Positions 52,478-62,097 of a stretch of 64,000 nucleotides of DNA are shown piece after piece. Source of the DNA: an uncultured Clostridia bacterium (GTDB lineage Bacteria; Bacillota; Clostridia; UMGS1883); the NCBI GenBank assembly GCA_947626145.1, contig CANQRB010000001.1:62001-126000 (forward strand). The letters are read 5' to 3'. The position numbers and the translations under genes are program-made. Numbering within the stretch: the first letter of the stretch is position 1; each line of letters opens with the position of its first letter. Below the pieces are notes generated by a model. That model was not told the origin of the DNA. It was given only the letters and a program-made list of their open reading frames with translations, and made no database searches.

Positions 52478-55045
52478 ATGAACTACAGACAATCGGTCAA
52501 GGAGCTTGCCGAGGAGCTCGGCTCCGATCTGGAAAAAGGGCTGAGCATAGAAAAGGCTCACGGCAGAATACACAGCCGCGGCAGAAACATGGTGCGCGTC
52601 CCCAAAAAGATAAATACCTTTGTGGGAATGAGCAAATACATCTTTTCGCTGATGAACATAATTCTTGCCGTTATGGCGGTGGTTTACATCTTTGCAGACG
52701 GCGGCAGACAGTGGTATCTTTCGCTGCTGTTCCTGGCCTGCGCGGTAATTAATGCGGTTGCCGGCTGCATTAGCTTCAGACGCGACAGCTCGCCGATAAA
52801 AACGGTAAATTCCGTCCAATACAGCGCCGTAAAAGTCCTGCGCAGCGGTATTGAAAAGACAATTCCGGCCATGCTTATGGCTCAGGGGGATGTGTTTTTC
52901 CTTGAAGCCGGACAAATTGTACCGGCGGACGCGAGAATAATCGAGTGCAGCGGCGCCGTTGTGGACGAGAGCATACTAAGCGGCGATGGGGGTTCGGTCA
53001 CAAAATCCGCCGACCCCGGCCAGGGCGACGATGCCGCGTTCATTTATATGGGCAGCCGAGTGCTGTCCGGCACAATAAAGGCCATCGCCACGGCTTTGGG
53101 CGACAATACACAGCTTGGTTCCACAATGGGCATACTGTCCCACAGCGACGAAAAACGCCCTTCTCTGGCCCGCAAACTCAGTTCAATAGGGAATATTTTC
53201 AGCGCGCTTGCCGCGCTTATGTGGCTTGCGGCCCTGCTGATACGCCTTTCCGGCGGATACGGGGTGGAGTCCGCTTTCAATAACTCGCTTTCGGCCGCTC
53301 TGGCGGTTCTTCCGATCACTCTCCCGATTTTGGTGCTCCTGACAGTGAGTATCGATATACTTCGCCTTCGCGGCAAGGGAATTGACCTTCATTCAACCAA
53401 TACCGTTGAAAATCTCGGCGCATCGACCCTGCTCTGCGTCGGCAAACGCGGAACGCTTACGGAACAGGGCTTCGGTGTTGGTGCCGTAAAACCGGGCAAC
53501 GGACTTGAGGCGAACTACCTTCGCCGGCTGGCCGCTCTATGTACAACCGTGGACGTGGGCGGTGATATTCCCGTGGGTGACCCCATGCAGGTGGCCCTTG
53601 TCAAGGACGCTCTTGCCAACGGCTGCACCGTGGAGGACATACGTACCTCCGCTCCTTTGGTGAAGGTTCTTGACAATCACAGAGAGAACCGTCTTATGAC
53701 CACGGTTCACAAAGTCGACAACGGCTATCTCGTTATATGCAAAGGCGCGCCGGATGCGGTGGCAGCCTGCTGCGGACGCATATATGACAACGGTATCCGC
53801 CCCTTTGACAAGTCAATAGATCTCGCCAATATAATAGGGGAAAGCAATCATATGGCTGACGACGCTCTTTCCGTTATGGCTGTGGCCTACTGTGACACCA
53901 TGTTCCTACCTGAGGAGGACGGTTACCCCGGCACCAACATGGTTTTTGCCGGTCTCGTGGGGCTCAGCAACCCCATCCGGCCAAACACTGTCGCCTCGGT
54001 AAAGCAGCTTAGGAGCATGGGCGTCAGAACCTGTCTGATAACGAATGAAAACCTCACTACCGCAATCGCCGTTGCGCGTCAGAGCGGTATTCCCACCGAC
54101 ACGGTTGTCCAGGGTGCAAACGTGGACTGCGTCAACGTGGCACTGTTGAGAAAGACCTCTGTTTTTGCAGACATAGGCGCAAAGCTGAAAGCGGATATTG
54201 TCGCCGCCATGAACGCGGAAAAGGAAAACGTGATTACCGTCGGCCGCGGCGCCCGTGATATAAACGCCATGAATTTTGCCGACGTTTCCGTTACCACCGA
54301 CGCGGGAGCCAAGGTTTGCTCCGCGGCGGCGGACGTGAAGATTAAGGGCAGCGGAATGGAGCCCATAGCTTTTGCTGTGAGGGAATGTAAGCGCAGCTTT
54401 TTTAACATTGAACGCATGATAGGCTATCTTTTGATATGCAGCGTCGCTCAGGCTGTCTGCATAATATCCTCGCTTGTGGCGGGGTATTCCGCGCCGTTTT
54501 CGCCTTTGGGCATAATCTGGCTCGAGTTTGCGGTTTCGGCTCTGGCGGCTATCGGAATATGGTGCGAACCGTACCACCGTCGTCCGGTGAAAAAGACCGA
54601 GCTCAACAACATGAAGAGCGGCCGTGTGGCGACGCCTATACTTTTGAACAGTATAGTCCGCGGAGTGCTTGTGGGCGCGGCGGCAATGGCGGTATACAGT
54701 TATTGCTCCGGCAGATATGACATTTATCAGCGCCGCGGGGCGGTGCTGCTGATACTGAGCCTTGGGCTGACCTTTATAGGGCAAAGCTGCCGCAGCGGTG
54801 AACCGCTGTACAAACGGCTGATAAAAAATCCGGTGTCGTTGGTATGCTTGGCTCTCGATATCCTCATATGTTTTTTGACCTTCAATTCCGCATCCCTTTG
54901 CCGCATATTCGAGTTGGACAGACCCAGCGGCAATATTGCTGCCATTTGTGTTGCGGCGGCCATCGCTCCCATGCTGATAGTTGAGGTGATAAAGCTGATC
55001 ACTTCATCTTTCGGCAAAAAGACTAAACATAAAAAGCAGGCCTGA
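52478..55045 (+). CDS. P-type ATPase homologue with degenerate catalytic motifs
   Basis: 855 aa, intact frame, about ten membrane helices (M1 about 55-72, M2 about 80-99). Overall plan is that of P2-type cation pumps: actuator domain, P domain, N domain with the kept nucleotide-site motif KGAPDAV, six C-terminal helices. Yet the phosphorylation motif DKTGT reads GKRGT (Gly322 replaces the phosphorylated Asp), TGES reads SGDG (168-171), TGD reads TNE (522-524) and GDGxND reads GRGARD (589-594). It therefore should not form the aspartyl-phosphate or pump ions. Downstream of the kinase-like gene with a GGAGG site. Probably a pseudoenzyme with a structural, sensing or lipid-scrambling role. Confidence 0.85.
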   Translation: MNYRQSVKELAEELGSDLEKGLSIEKAHGRIHSRGRNMVRVPKKINTFVGMSKYIFSLMNIILAVMAVVYIFADGGRQWYLSLLFLACAVINAVAGCISFRRDSSPIKTVNSVQYSAVKVLRSGIEKTIPAMLMAQGDVFFLEAGQIVPADARIIECSGAVVDESILSGDGGSVTKSADPGQGDDAAFIYMGSRVLSGTIKAIATALGDNTQLGSTMGILSHSDEKRPSLARKLSSIGNIFSALAALMWLAALLIRLSGGYGVESAFNNSLSAALAVLPITLPILVLLTVSIDILRLRGKGIDLHSTNTVENLGASTLLCVGKRGTLTEQGFGVGAVKPGNGLEANYLRRLAALCTTVDVGGDIPVGDPMQVALVKDALANGCTVEDIRTSAPLVKVLDNHRENRLMTTVHKVDNGYLVICKGAPDAVAACCGRIYDNGIRPFDKSIDLANIIGESNHMADDALSVMAVAYCDTMFLPEEDGYPGTNMVFAGLVGLSNPIRPNTVASVKQLRSMGVRTCLITNENLTTAIAVARQSGIPTDTVVQGANVDCVNVALLRKTSVFADIGAKLKADIVAAMNAEKENVITVGRGARDINAMNFADVSVTTDAGAKVCSAAADVKIKGSGMEPIAFAVRECKRSFFNIERMIGYLLICSVAQAVCIISSLVAGYSAPFSPLGIIWLEFAVSALAAIGIWCEPYHRRPVKKTELNNMKSGRVATPILLNSIVRGVLVGAAAMAVYSYCSGRYDIYQRRGAVLLILSLGLTFIGQSCRSGEPLYKRLIKNPVSLVCLALDILICFLTFNSASLCRIFELDRPSGNIAAICVAAAIAPMLIVEVIKLITSSFGKKTKHKKQA

Positions 55046-55064
55046 CCTGCGGAAAGGACAGCCC

Positions 55065-55811
55065 ATGAGTGAAAAAAGCGATCGCATTGAGGGCCGCAAT
55101 CCGGTTATGGAAGCCCTGCGCAGCAACCGCCGGATCGACAAGCTCTATGTTCGACGGGGCGAAAAGCAGGGGAGTATAATCCCTATAATTCGCCAGGCGA
55201 AGAAACAGGGCATAATCGTCACCGAGGTTGACGGCGCAAAGCTGGACGAGATGAGCGAAACCGGCAGCCATCAGGGCGTTATCGCTCTTGTCCCGCCCAT
55301 TGAATACGCCGAGCTTGATGATGTTCTGAATATTGCGGAGCAAAAAGGCGAACCGCCGTTTATCATAATACTTGACCGCATAAACGATCCCCACAATCTT
55401 GGGAGCGTAATAAGGACGGCCAACTGTGCCGGAGCGCACGGCGTCATAATTTCGAAGCATGACAGCGTTTCGGTGACGGCGGCGGTGGAAAAGTCCGCGG
55501 CGGGCGCCACAGCTTATACTCCCGTTGTTCGGGCAAACAATCTTTCCCGCGTAATTGACAGCCTTAAGGAAAGAGGAGTTTGGGTCACAGGCGCCGACGC
55601 GGCCGGTGACAGGGATCTTTATGAGGCCGATTTGAAGGGCCCGACAGCCATAGTGATCGGCAGCGAGGGCCAGGGCATAAGCCGTCTCGTAGCCGAAAAG
55701 TGTGATTTCCTCGTAAAAATTCCCATGAAGGGTAATGTCAACTCCCTCAACGCCTCAGTTGCGGCGGCGCTCATGATTTACGAATGTGCGCGTCAGAGGA
55801 ATATATTCTGA
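55065..55811 (+). CDS. rlmB: TrmH/SpoU-family 23S rRNA 2'-O-methyltransferase (RlmB-like)
   Basis: 248 aa. Substrate-binding L30e-like N-terminus (IEGRNPVMEALRSNRRIDKLYV), then the knotted SPOUT domain with ILDRINDPHNLGSVIRTANCAGAHGVI, IVIGSEGQGISRLVAEKCD and IPMKGNVNSLNASVAAALM. All three SPOUT motifs are intact. 19 bp after the P-type ATPase homologue. Confidence 0.92.
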   Translation: MSEKSDRIEGRNPVMEALRSNRRIDKLYVRRGEKQGSIIPIIRQAKKQGIIVTEVDGAKLDEMSETGSHQGVIALVPPIEYAELDDVLNIAEQKGEPPFIIILDRINDPHNLGSVIRTANCAGAHGVIISKHDSVSVTAAVEKSAAGATAYTPVVRANNLSRVIDSLKERGVWVTGADAAGDRDLYEADLKGPTAIVIGSEGQGISRLVAEKCDFLVKIPMKGNVNSLNASVAAALMIYECARQRNIF

Positions 55812-55849
55812 AAAAACGGATATACTTATCTCTGAGAGGAGTGTATAAA

Positions 55850-56053
55850 TTGGATAATACAGCATTGATCCTTGTGATTATCGGCGCTCTTAACTGGGGC
55901 AGCATCGGACTTTTCGGCGTTGACCTGGTCGCCTCGGTTTTTGGGGGACAGGCGTCTCTCATCAGCCGCATCATTTACACCATTATAGCTCTGGGCGGCC
56001 TCTGGTCTATTTCCCTCCTGTTTAAAGAGAAGCTGCCCGTCAGAGAAAGGTAA
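55850..56053 (+). CDS. DUF378 small membrane protein
   Basis: 67 aa from TTG 55850, with AGAGGAG 8 nt upstream. Two hydrophobic helices and the hallmark GALNWGSIGLFGVDLVA. Function unknown; widespread in bacteria. Followed by a terminator, so it ends the rightward transcription unit. Confidence 0.88.
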   Translation: MDNTALILVIIGALNWGSIGLFGVDLVASVFGGQASLISRIIYTIIALGGLWSISLLFKEKLPVRER

Positions 56054-56062
56054 AGTTCCGAC

Positions 56063-56104
56063 AAAAAAGCCGTCCTGTCTGTATTTTGACAGGGCGGTTT
56101 TTTT
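56063..56104 (+). terminator. Terminator after DUF378
   Basis: AAAAAAGCCGTCCTGTC pairs with GACAGGGCGGTTTTTT (two wobble pairs), 8-nt loop, followed by T residues. Confidence 0.9.
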
Positions 56105-56295
56105 CGTTTTTTGTATAAAATCCGTTTACAAATCAAAGGAAAATGTTACGAAAAAATTTGAAAAAACAAATCAAATTATTTGATTTTAACAACAAAAAGC
56201 GGGAAAATTCGACATTCGTTTGTATATAATTACCAATAGTCAATTTTAATATTTAAAAAAATATTACGAAAATATAACATTTTTTCAAAAAAGGG

Positions 56296-56324
56296 TTGAC
56301 AAAAGTAATAAATTGGTATATAAT
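56296..56324 (+). promoter_or_regulatory. Promoter of the G5/3D-domain gene
   Basis: TTGACA at 56296, 17 bp, TATAAT at 56319. The 190 bp upstream is strongly AT-rich without other features. Confidence 0.8.
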
Positions 56325-56387
56325 ATGTCACGTGCAATAAGAAAGCAACTAAAAGAGCTTTATGAATGCGAAAGGAATGAATGTCAA

Positions 56388-57104
56388 ATGGATTTGCGAC
56401 GAGTGAAACGGCTTCTGCTTAACCGCCGCGGAGCCTGCGTTGTTTCCGCTCTCGTTCTGATGACGAGCGCCAACGCCGTGGCGAACAACAACAGAAGCTA
56501 TGTAAAGGATTATAACTACAGTGTTGGGTACACCTCCACCGTCACCGAACTTGAGGTTGTGGCACACGGCATTATCCGCCGGGCAAACCCCTCTCTTTCC
56601 AAGGGTGAAATGGTTGTCGTTCAGGAAGGCAGCGACGGTGTGCAGGAGGTAGAGTATGAGGTAACCTACACCGACGGTGTTGAGACCGGCCGTGAGCCCG
56701 TGTCTTATGAGACCGTGGTGGAGGCCACCGATGAAATCGTCGAGTACGGTACGGCGGATCCCGCCGAAGCAGCCGCGCCGAGCGACAAGCCCTTCGATTA
56801 CAAGTATGTTATCGAATGTACGGCTACCGCTTATGATCCTTCTCCCGAGGAGAACGGGGGCTGGGGCGGTATGAGCGCCACAGGTATTCCTCTTCAGAAA
56901 GGCGTTGTAGCTGTTGATCCCTCTGTTATCCCCTTGGGCAGCAGAGTTTATATAGAGGCTCCCGACGGAAGCTGGTCCTACGGATACGCCGTGGCGGCCG
57001 ATACCGGCGGAGCTATCAAGGGCAAAAGAGTTGACCTGCTTTTCCTCACCAAGAGTGAGTGCAACGATTTCGGCAGGAGACAGTGCCTGGTATACGTTCT
57101 TTAA
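56388..57104 (+). CDS. G5- and 3D-domain cell-wall protein
   Basis: 238 aa from ATG 56388; the frame is open back into the promoter, so upstream starts are rejected. A hydrophobic segment (CVVSALVLMTSANAVA) exports it. About residues 60-135 form a G5-like domain (IIRRANPSLSKGEMVVVQEGSDGVQEVEYEVTYTDGVETGREPVS). The C-terminal 3D domain has the three Asp in VAVDPSVIPLGSRVYIE, AADTGGAIKGKRVDLLF. Similar to YabE/Rpf-like proteins that cleave peptidoglycan glycan strands. Monocistronic. Confidence 0.88.
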   Translation: MDLRRVKRLLLNRRGACVVSALVLMTSANAVANNNRSYVKDYNYSVGYTSTVTELEVVAHGIIRRANPSLSKGEMVVVQEGSDGVQEVEYEVTYTDGVETGREPVSYETVVEATDEIVEYGTADPAEAAAPSDKPFDYKYVIECTATAYDPSPEENGGWGGMSATGIPLQKGVVAVDPSVIPLGSRVYIEAPDGSWSYGYAVAADTGGAIKGKRVDLLFLTKSECNDFGRRQCLVYVL

Positions 57105-57137
57105 ATTGCACATAACGGCCATAGGCCGTAACATAGG

Positions 57138-57164
57138 AAGCCCGGCAGTGAGCCGGGCTTTTTC
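57138..57164 (+). terminator. Terminator after the 3D-domain gene
   Basis: AAGCCCGGC, 5-nt loop, GCCGGGCTT, then TTTC. Lies between convergent genes. Confidence 0.85.
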
Positions 57165-57169
57165 AATTA

Positions 57170-57694
57170 TCAGTCATAGTCAAACTCGGCCGGCTCAACG
57201 GTTTTGGCCCAGGCTATCAGGCCGGGAGCCACATGACAGTAGCCGGTGGGATTTTTCACCAGATATTTTTGATGGTACTCCTCGGCGTCGTAAAAATTCT
57301 CCAGTGGGCAGTTTTCCACGGCTATCTTCTGGCCGTCTAAGCTTTTCTCAAGTTCCTTTAATGTAGATGTGACAATGGGCGCGTCATTCGGGTCGGTGTA
57401 GTACACACCGGTTCTGTACTGGTGGCCCTCGTCCTCGCCCTGCCGGTCGACGCTGACAGGGTCGATTATTTTATAGAACAGTCTCAGCAGGGCCCGAAGC
57501 GAAATGACCTCCGGATCGTACTCCACTTTTACGGTTTCGGCGTGACCGGTGTTTTCGGTGCAGACCTGTTTATAGCTTGGCGCGGCGGTCTTACCGTTCG
57601 CAAAGCCAACCGTGGTCGCCGTTACACCTTTAAGGCCGGAGATATAGGCCTCAACTCCCCAGTAGCAGCCTCCGGCAAGATATATTTCCTTCAT
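57170..57694 (-). CDS. msrA: Peptide methionine sulfoxide reductase A
   Basis: 174 aa from ATG 57694 (GAGGAGTG upstream). Catalytic Cys in AGGCYWGVEAY; VGFANG, HAETVKVEYDP and QYRTGVYYTD match MsrA. The C-terminus (FYDAEEYHQKYL) is regular. No MsrB domain is fused. It reduces methionine-S-sulfoxide. Last gene of a leftward run after the QueG-like gene (4-bp gap). Confidence 0.93.
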   Translation of the reverse strand: MKEIYLAGGCYWGVEAYISGLKGVTATTVGFANGKTAAPSYKQVCTENTGHAETVKVEYDPEVISLRALLRLFYKIIDPVSVDRQGEDEGHQYRTGVYYTDPNDAPIVTSTLKELEKSLDGQKIAVENCPLENFYDAEEYHQKYLVKNPTGYCHVAPGLIAWAKTVEPAEFDYD

Positions 57695-57698
57695 TTTA

Positions 57699-58460
57699 TC
57701 ACTCCTCAAGTATCTTCAAATTTCTCAAAAGTACGGCCTTTCCACGCCAGGCAAAGGCATAGCCGCCGAATTTTTCCTTAAATTCTCTCTTGCTCAGCCC
57801 GTCGAACATTTCCGATTTCAGGTTAAAAATCTGGTTTTGGGTGAACTCCGGCATAGGTTCAAAATCAATATCGTTATGCGGGCAGACCTTTTGGCATATA
57901 TCACAGCCAAAGACATAGCCCGCTTTTTTTATCAGCGCTTTTTCCTCCGGAGTCAGCTCTCCTTTTTTCTGAGTTATGGCCGAAACACAGTGCTCTGCGT
58001 TGAAGCCGCTGTCCAGCGCCCCTCCGGGGCAGGCCGCCGCACAACGGCCGCAGCCTTTGCAGCTCGCTTCCATAGGCCTGTCCGGCTCCAATTTTAAGTC
58101 GGTCAGTATATAACCGATGAAGAAATAGCTGCCCAGCCGAGGATTTATCAGCAGACTGTTCCGTCCGTAAAAGCCAAGACCGGCATGATAGGCGAGATTT
58201 TTGTCCACCTCCGGGCCAATGTCCACGAAGCCCTCGACCGTTTCAGCTCCGATTTCCGACAAATAATTCCCGAGCTGTTTCAGTTTATCCCTGACAATGA
58301 CGTGATAGTCCAGCGAATAGGCGTAAACCGACAGGTTGCCGGGCTCATAGCCCGAAAAGTAGGGGAAGAGGCAGACAACGGCGCTTCTGCCCATGTATTC
58401 GGCAAATCCGACTTCCCTTATCCCCAGCTCGCGGGCACGTCGCTTAATTTTCTCCTTCAT
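57699..58460 (-). CDS. Short QueG-like iron-sulfur protein
   Basis: 253 aa. DUF1730-like N-terminus (ELGIREVGFAEY...YSLDYHVIVRDKL), then two [4Fe-4S] motifs CKGCGRCAAACPGGAL and CDICQKVCPHND, as in epoxyqueuosine reductase. It is about 130 residues shorter than typical QueG and lacks the C-terminal HEAT-like repeats. May still reduce epoxyqueuosine or serve another corrinoid-linked reduction. Overlaps recD2 by 17 bp. Confidence 0.75.
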   Translation of the reverse strand: MKEKIKRRARELGIREVGFAEYMGRSAVVCLFPYFSGYEPGNLSVYAYSLDYHVIVRDKLKQLGNYLSEIGAETVEGFVDIGPEVDKNLAYHAGLGFYGRNSLLINPRLGSYFFIGYILTDLKLEPDRPMEASCKGCGRCAAACPGGALDSGFNAEHCVSAITQKKGELTPEEKALIKKAGYVFGCDICQKVCPHNDIDFEPMPEFTQNQIFNLKSEMFDGLSKREFKEKFGGYAFAWRGKAVLLRNLKILEE

Positions 58461-60657
58461 TTTCGCGCCTCACAAACAGCTCCAGCTTTTCCCGCAGTCC
58501 GGTGTAACGCTTGGCCCTGTGATCGTTACGTACCATATAAGCTACAGCCTCCTGTGTGCCCACCAATACAACCATATCGCGCGCTCTTGTTATGGCGGTA
58601 TAAAGAAGATTGCGGGTCATAAGCAGCGGCATAAAGCGGCACACAGGTATAACTATGACCTTGAACTCACAGCCCTGGCTCTTATGCACCGTCAGGGCGT
58701 AGGCCAGCTCCAGCAGGTCAAGGGAAGTAAACGGATATTCCACCCGTTTTCCGTCGTCAAAGACGACTGTAAGGGTATGTTCATCGCTGTCGATGCTCTC
58801 AACAATGCCGACGTCGCCGTTAAATATTCCTGTACCCTCAGTGCCCTCGTCGGGGTTCGTCCAATTTATGTTGTAGTCGTTCCGTAACTGAATGACCTTG
58901 TCGCCTTCACGGAACACCGTTGTGCCCCTCTTGTGCTCCTGCTTGTTCTTTGACGGAGGGTTGAGCCGCTCCTGAAGCATGGCATTGAGGTTTACGGTGC
59001 CGGCGGTTCCTTTTTTGGACGGTGACAGCACCTGAATGTCAGTCAGGCTGTCATAGCCGTAGGCCTTGGGCAGCCTGGACTTTACCAGATCCAGAATGAC
59101 GTTGGCGGCGGACTGGTGGTCGGGCCGGTTCATGAAAAAGAAGTCCGAGCTTTTATTGGTGAGGACGGGCATTTCGCCGTTGTTTATACGGTGGGCGTTG
59201 ACCACGATAAGGCTCTCCTCCGCCTGACGGAACACCGTGGTGAGCCTCACGGTTGGGATAAGCCCGCTGTCTATCATATCGCTGAGAACGTTGCCCGCAC
59301 CCACCGAGGGCAGCTGATCCACGTCACCGGCCATTATAAGTCCGGCCCCGCGCTTCAAAGCCTTGAGCAGAGCGTCCATGAGCGGCAGATCGATCATGCT
59401 CATCTCGTCCACTATCACGCAGTCCGCGTCAAGGGGGTTGCTCTCGTTGCGGCTGAAGGTCTGATTGTCGCCGTCAATGTCGCCGCCGACCTCCAACAGC
59501 CTGTGGACTGTCTTTGCCTCGTGGCCGCAGGACTCCTCCAACCGCTTTGCCGCCTTGCCCGTAGGCGCGCAGAGTACCACGTCCAAGCCCCGGCGGACAA
59601 GGGTGTGCAGCACTCCCTTCATGATCGTGGTTTTTCCGGTGCCGGGACCGCCTGTGATTATCAGCGCCTTGCTGGTGTTGGCGGTAATTATGGCCCGGCG
59701 CTGCTCTTCGGAAAGGACTATGCTGCTGCCGGCGGCAAAGTCCGACAGAAATTCCTCGATTTTCGGATCATACTCGGTTTTTGCTCTTGAAAGAGCCGCC
59801 AGCCGATTGGCGACTGAAAGCTCCATATTGTAGTACAAAGGCAGGTAGACCAAATCCTTCTCCGAGATAAGGCCACCTGTGAGGACACACTCATTGTAGC
59901 AGTCCCTTACCGTTTCAATGGGACAGTCCAACAGCTTTGCGGCGTAGCTCAACAGCTGATCCGACGGGTAACAGGTGTGGCCGTTCGCCGCGGTTTCGGA
60001 CATGGCGTAGCGCAGACCGCTCTTTATCCGGCTGCGGCTGTCAAAAGGCAGACCCAAGGCCACGGCTATCTTATCGCAGGTCTTGAAGCCCATCCCACGC
60101 ACCGTTTCACAGAGGGAATACGGGTTATCCCGCACGATGTTTATCGACTCGGGGCCGTACTCGTTGTATACCCTTATCGCCAGAGCGGTCGAAACCCCGA
60201 ATTTCTGAAAAAACATTACGGTTTCGGCAGTGTCCTGACGGAGGATAAAGGCCTCGCTTATAGCGGCGGCCTTGGCCGCGCTAATGCCGCGGACAGCGGT
60301 TAGCTTGTCCGGTTCACTGCGGATTATATCAAGACTGTTCTCGCCGAATTTGTCCACTATTCGCCGGGCGGTGGATGGGCCGACACCGCTGACCGCCCCG
60401 GAGGAAAGATAGGCGTATATGGAGCTCAGATTCTGAGGCAGAACGTGCTCGATGCTCTCCACCTTTAGCTGGCGTCCATATTCGGAGTGGGTAGTCCACA
60501 CTCCCGTGGCCCTTATGGTCTCACCGGGAGCGATAAAGGGCATATGGCCCACTATAACGGTGAGTTCGCCGTTATAGTCTACCTCGCACACGGTGTAGCC
60601 GTTGTCCTCATTTACGTAAACGACGTCACAGACCTCGCCTTCAACGACGTCCGCCAT
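58444..60657 (-). CDS. recD2: RecD2-type ATP-dependent DNA helicase
   Basis: 737 aa SF1B 5'-3' helicase. N-terminal OB-like and helix-hairpin-helix repeats (SGVGPSTARRIVDKFG, AVRGISAAKAAAISEAF), Walker A ITGGPGTGKTT at about residue 335, DEMSMIDLPLMDALL (motif II), GDVDQLPSVGAG (motif III) and the final ALTVHKSQGCEF and LLYTAITRAR. All intact. Functions in DNA repair and replication-fork handling. Start ATG preceded by AAGGAGGG. Confidence 0.93.
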   Translation of the reverse strand: MADVVEGEVCDVVYVNEDNGYTVCEVDYNGELTVIVGHMPFIAPGETIRATGVWTTHSEYGRQLKVESIEHVLPQNLSSIYAYLSSGAVSGVGPSTARRIVDKFGENSLDIIRSEPDKLTAVRGISAAKAAAISEAFILRQDTAETVMFFQKFGVSTALAIRVYNEYGPESINIVRDNPYSLCETVRGMGFKTCDKIAVALGLPFDSRSRIKSGLRYAMSETAANGHTCYPSDQLLSYAAKLLDCPIETVRDCYNECVLTGGLISEKDLVYLPLYYNMELSVANRLAALSRAKTEYDPKIEEFLSDFAAGSSIVLSEEQRRAIITANTSKALIITGGPGTGKTTIMKGVLHTLVRRGLDVVLCAPTGKAAKRLEESCGHEAKTVHRLLEVGGDIDGDNQTFSRNESNPLDADCVIVDEMSMIDLPLMDALLKALKRGAGLIMAGDVDQLPSVGAGNVLSDMIDSGLIPTVRLTTVFRQAEESLIVVNAHRINNGEMPVLTNKSSDFFFMNRPDHQSAANVILDLVKSRLPKAYGYDSLTDIQVLSPSKKGTAGTVNLNAMLQERLNPPSKNKQEHKRGTTVFREGDKVIQLRNDYNINWTNPDEGTEGTGIFNGDVGIVESIDSDEHTLTVVFDDGKRVEYPFTSLDLLELAYALTVHKSQGCEFKVIVIPVCRFMPLLMTRNLLYTAITRARDMVVLVGTQEAVAYMVRNDHRAKRYTGLREKLELFVRRENEGEN

Positions 60658-60670
60658 ATTAGCCCTCCTT

Positions 60671-60853
60671 TCACCTTCTGTCCACGGATATGTATATTCT
60701 CGCGTTGTCGGGAAGATTTTTCAATATCTCCAACAGATCATCCCTTGAATATACTCCGCAGCAGCTTCCGCACTTGCTGCTTCCGAAAAACAACGAATAG
60801 AAACAGAACAATATCAAAAAACCAATCAAAACGGCGACTAAAATTTCCGTCAT
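60671..60853 (-). CDS. Small single-pass membrane protein
   Basis: 60 aa. One hydrophobic helix (residues 4-24), then a cysteine-rich SSKCGSCCGVY and a charged C-terminus. Ribosome site GGGGTGA upstream. It sits 13 bp before recD2 and 50 bp after metK and is probably co-transcribed. Unknown function; could bind metal through its three cysteines. Confidence 0.65.
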   Translation of the reverse strand: MTEILVAVLIGFLILFCFYSLFFGSSKCGSCCGVYSRDDLLEILKNLPDNARIYISVDRR

Positions 60854-60903
60854 AAACGATCACCCCGATAACACAGTATGCTAATCGGGGCGGCGTTGTT
60901 AAC

Positions 60904-62085
60904 TTACTTAAGGTATTTCTTGAGTTCCTCGGCGGCATCCAGTCTCTCCCAGGGGAGGTCAAGATCCATCCGGCCAAAATGACCGTAAGCCGCTGTCTGG
61001 CGGTAAATGGGGCGGCGCAGATCAAGGCGCTTTATAATGGCCGCCGGGCGCAGATCAAAGGACTTTGTCACAATTTCGGCAAGCTTACCGTCGCCGACCT
61101 TGCCTGTGCCGAAGCTGTCCACTCTGACAGACACCGGATTTGCCACGCCAATGGCGTATGCAAGCTGAAGCTGACATTTGTCCGCCAGTCCGGCGGCGAC
61201 GATGTTTTTGGCTATATAACGGGCCATATACGCGGCGCTGCGATCCACCTTTGTAGGATCCTTGCCGCTGAAGCTTCCGCCGCCGTGGGGCGCGTAGCCG
61301 CCGTAGGTGTCAACTATTATCTTCCTTCCAGTAAGGCCGCTGTCTCCGTGGGGGCCGCCGATAACGAACCGTCCGGTGGGGTTTACAAAAAATTTGGTGT
61401 TTTCGTCCACCATTTCGGCCGGAAGGGAGGGGAGGATCACCTGCCCGATCATGTCTTTCCTGATAGTTTCAAGCTCCACGTCGGGAGTGTGCTGAGTGCT
61501 GAGCACAACGGCGTCAACTCGCACGGGCTTGTCCCCGTCGTATTCAACCGTAACCTGCGTCTTTCCGTCAGGCCTCAGATAGGGAATAAGTCCGTCCTTG
61601 CGAACCTTGGCAAGGCGCTTGGCCATTCTTTGTGCGTAATATATGGGCGCCGGCATATATGCGTCGGTTTCGTTTGTGGCATAGCCGAACATCATGCCCT
61701 GATCTCCCGCTCCGGTGTCGAACTCCGAGCTGTCGCCGCTCCGAGCTTCAAGGCTCCTGTTGACGCCCATGGCTATGTCGGGAGACTGCTCGTTCAGAGT
61801 GTTTATTACCGCGCAGTTATCGCAGTGGAAGCCCATTTCGGGGTCGGTATAGCCGATCTCTCTGATTGTCCGGCGGGCAATAGCCCGTATGTCGCAGTAG
61901 TGCTCGGTGGTTATTTCGCCGAACACCATAACAAGTCCCGTTGCGGCGCAGACCTCGCAGGCCACTCTTGCCTGTGGGTCATGGGCGAGAATATCGTCCA
62001 GCACGGCGTCGGCTATCTGGTCGCAGACCTTATCGGGATGGCCCTCGGTCACGGATTCGGAAGTAAATAATTTTTTGTTCGTCAT
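60904..62085 (-). CDS. metK: S-adenosylmethionine synthetase
   Basis: 393 aa. [24 protein letters not shown] at the start, [12 protein letters not shown] and [19 protein letters not shown] are MetK signatures; normal length. It makes SAM from Met and ATP. No SAM riboswitch is seen upstream; it lies 12 bp after the COG2426 gene, so it shares its promoter. Confidence 0.97.
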   Translation of the reverse strand: MTNKKLFTSESVTEGHPDKVCDQIADAVLDDILAHDPQARVACEVCAATGLVMVFGEITTEHYCDIRAIARRTIREIGYTDPEMGFHCDNCAVINTLNEQSPDIAMGVNRSLEARSGDSSEFDTGAGDQGMMFGYATNETDAYMPAPIYYAQRMAKRLAKVRKDGLIPYLRPDGKTQVTVEYDGDKPVRVDAVVLSTQHTPDVELETIRKDMIGQVILPSLPAEMVDENTKFFVNPTGRFVIGGPHGDSGLTGRKIIVDTYGGYAPHGGGSFSGKDPTKVDRSAAYMARYIAKNIVAAGLADKCQLQLAYAIGVANPVSVRVDSFGTGKVGDGKLAEIVTKSFDLRPAAIIKRLDLRRPIYRQTAAYGHFGRMDLDLPWERLDAAEELKKYLK

Positions 62086-62097
62086 AAGTATGCCTCC

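Noticed and set aside
60979-62070. Long plus-strand frame of 363 codons
   Set aside because: Antisense shadow of metK, with no ribosome site or recognisable domain.
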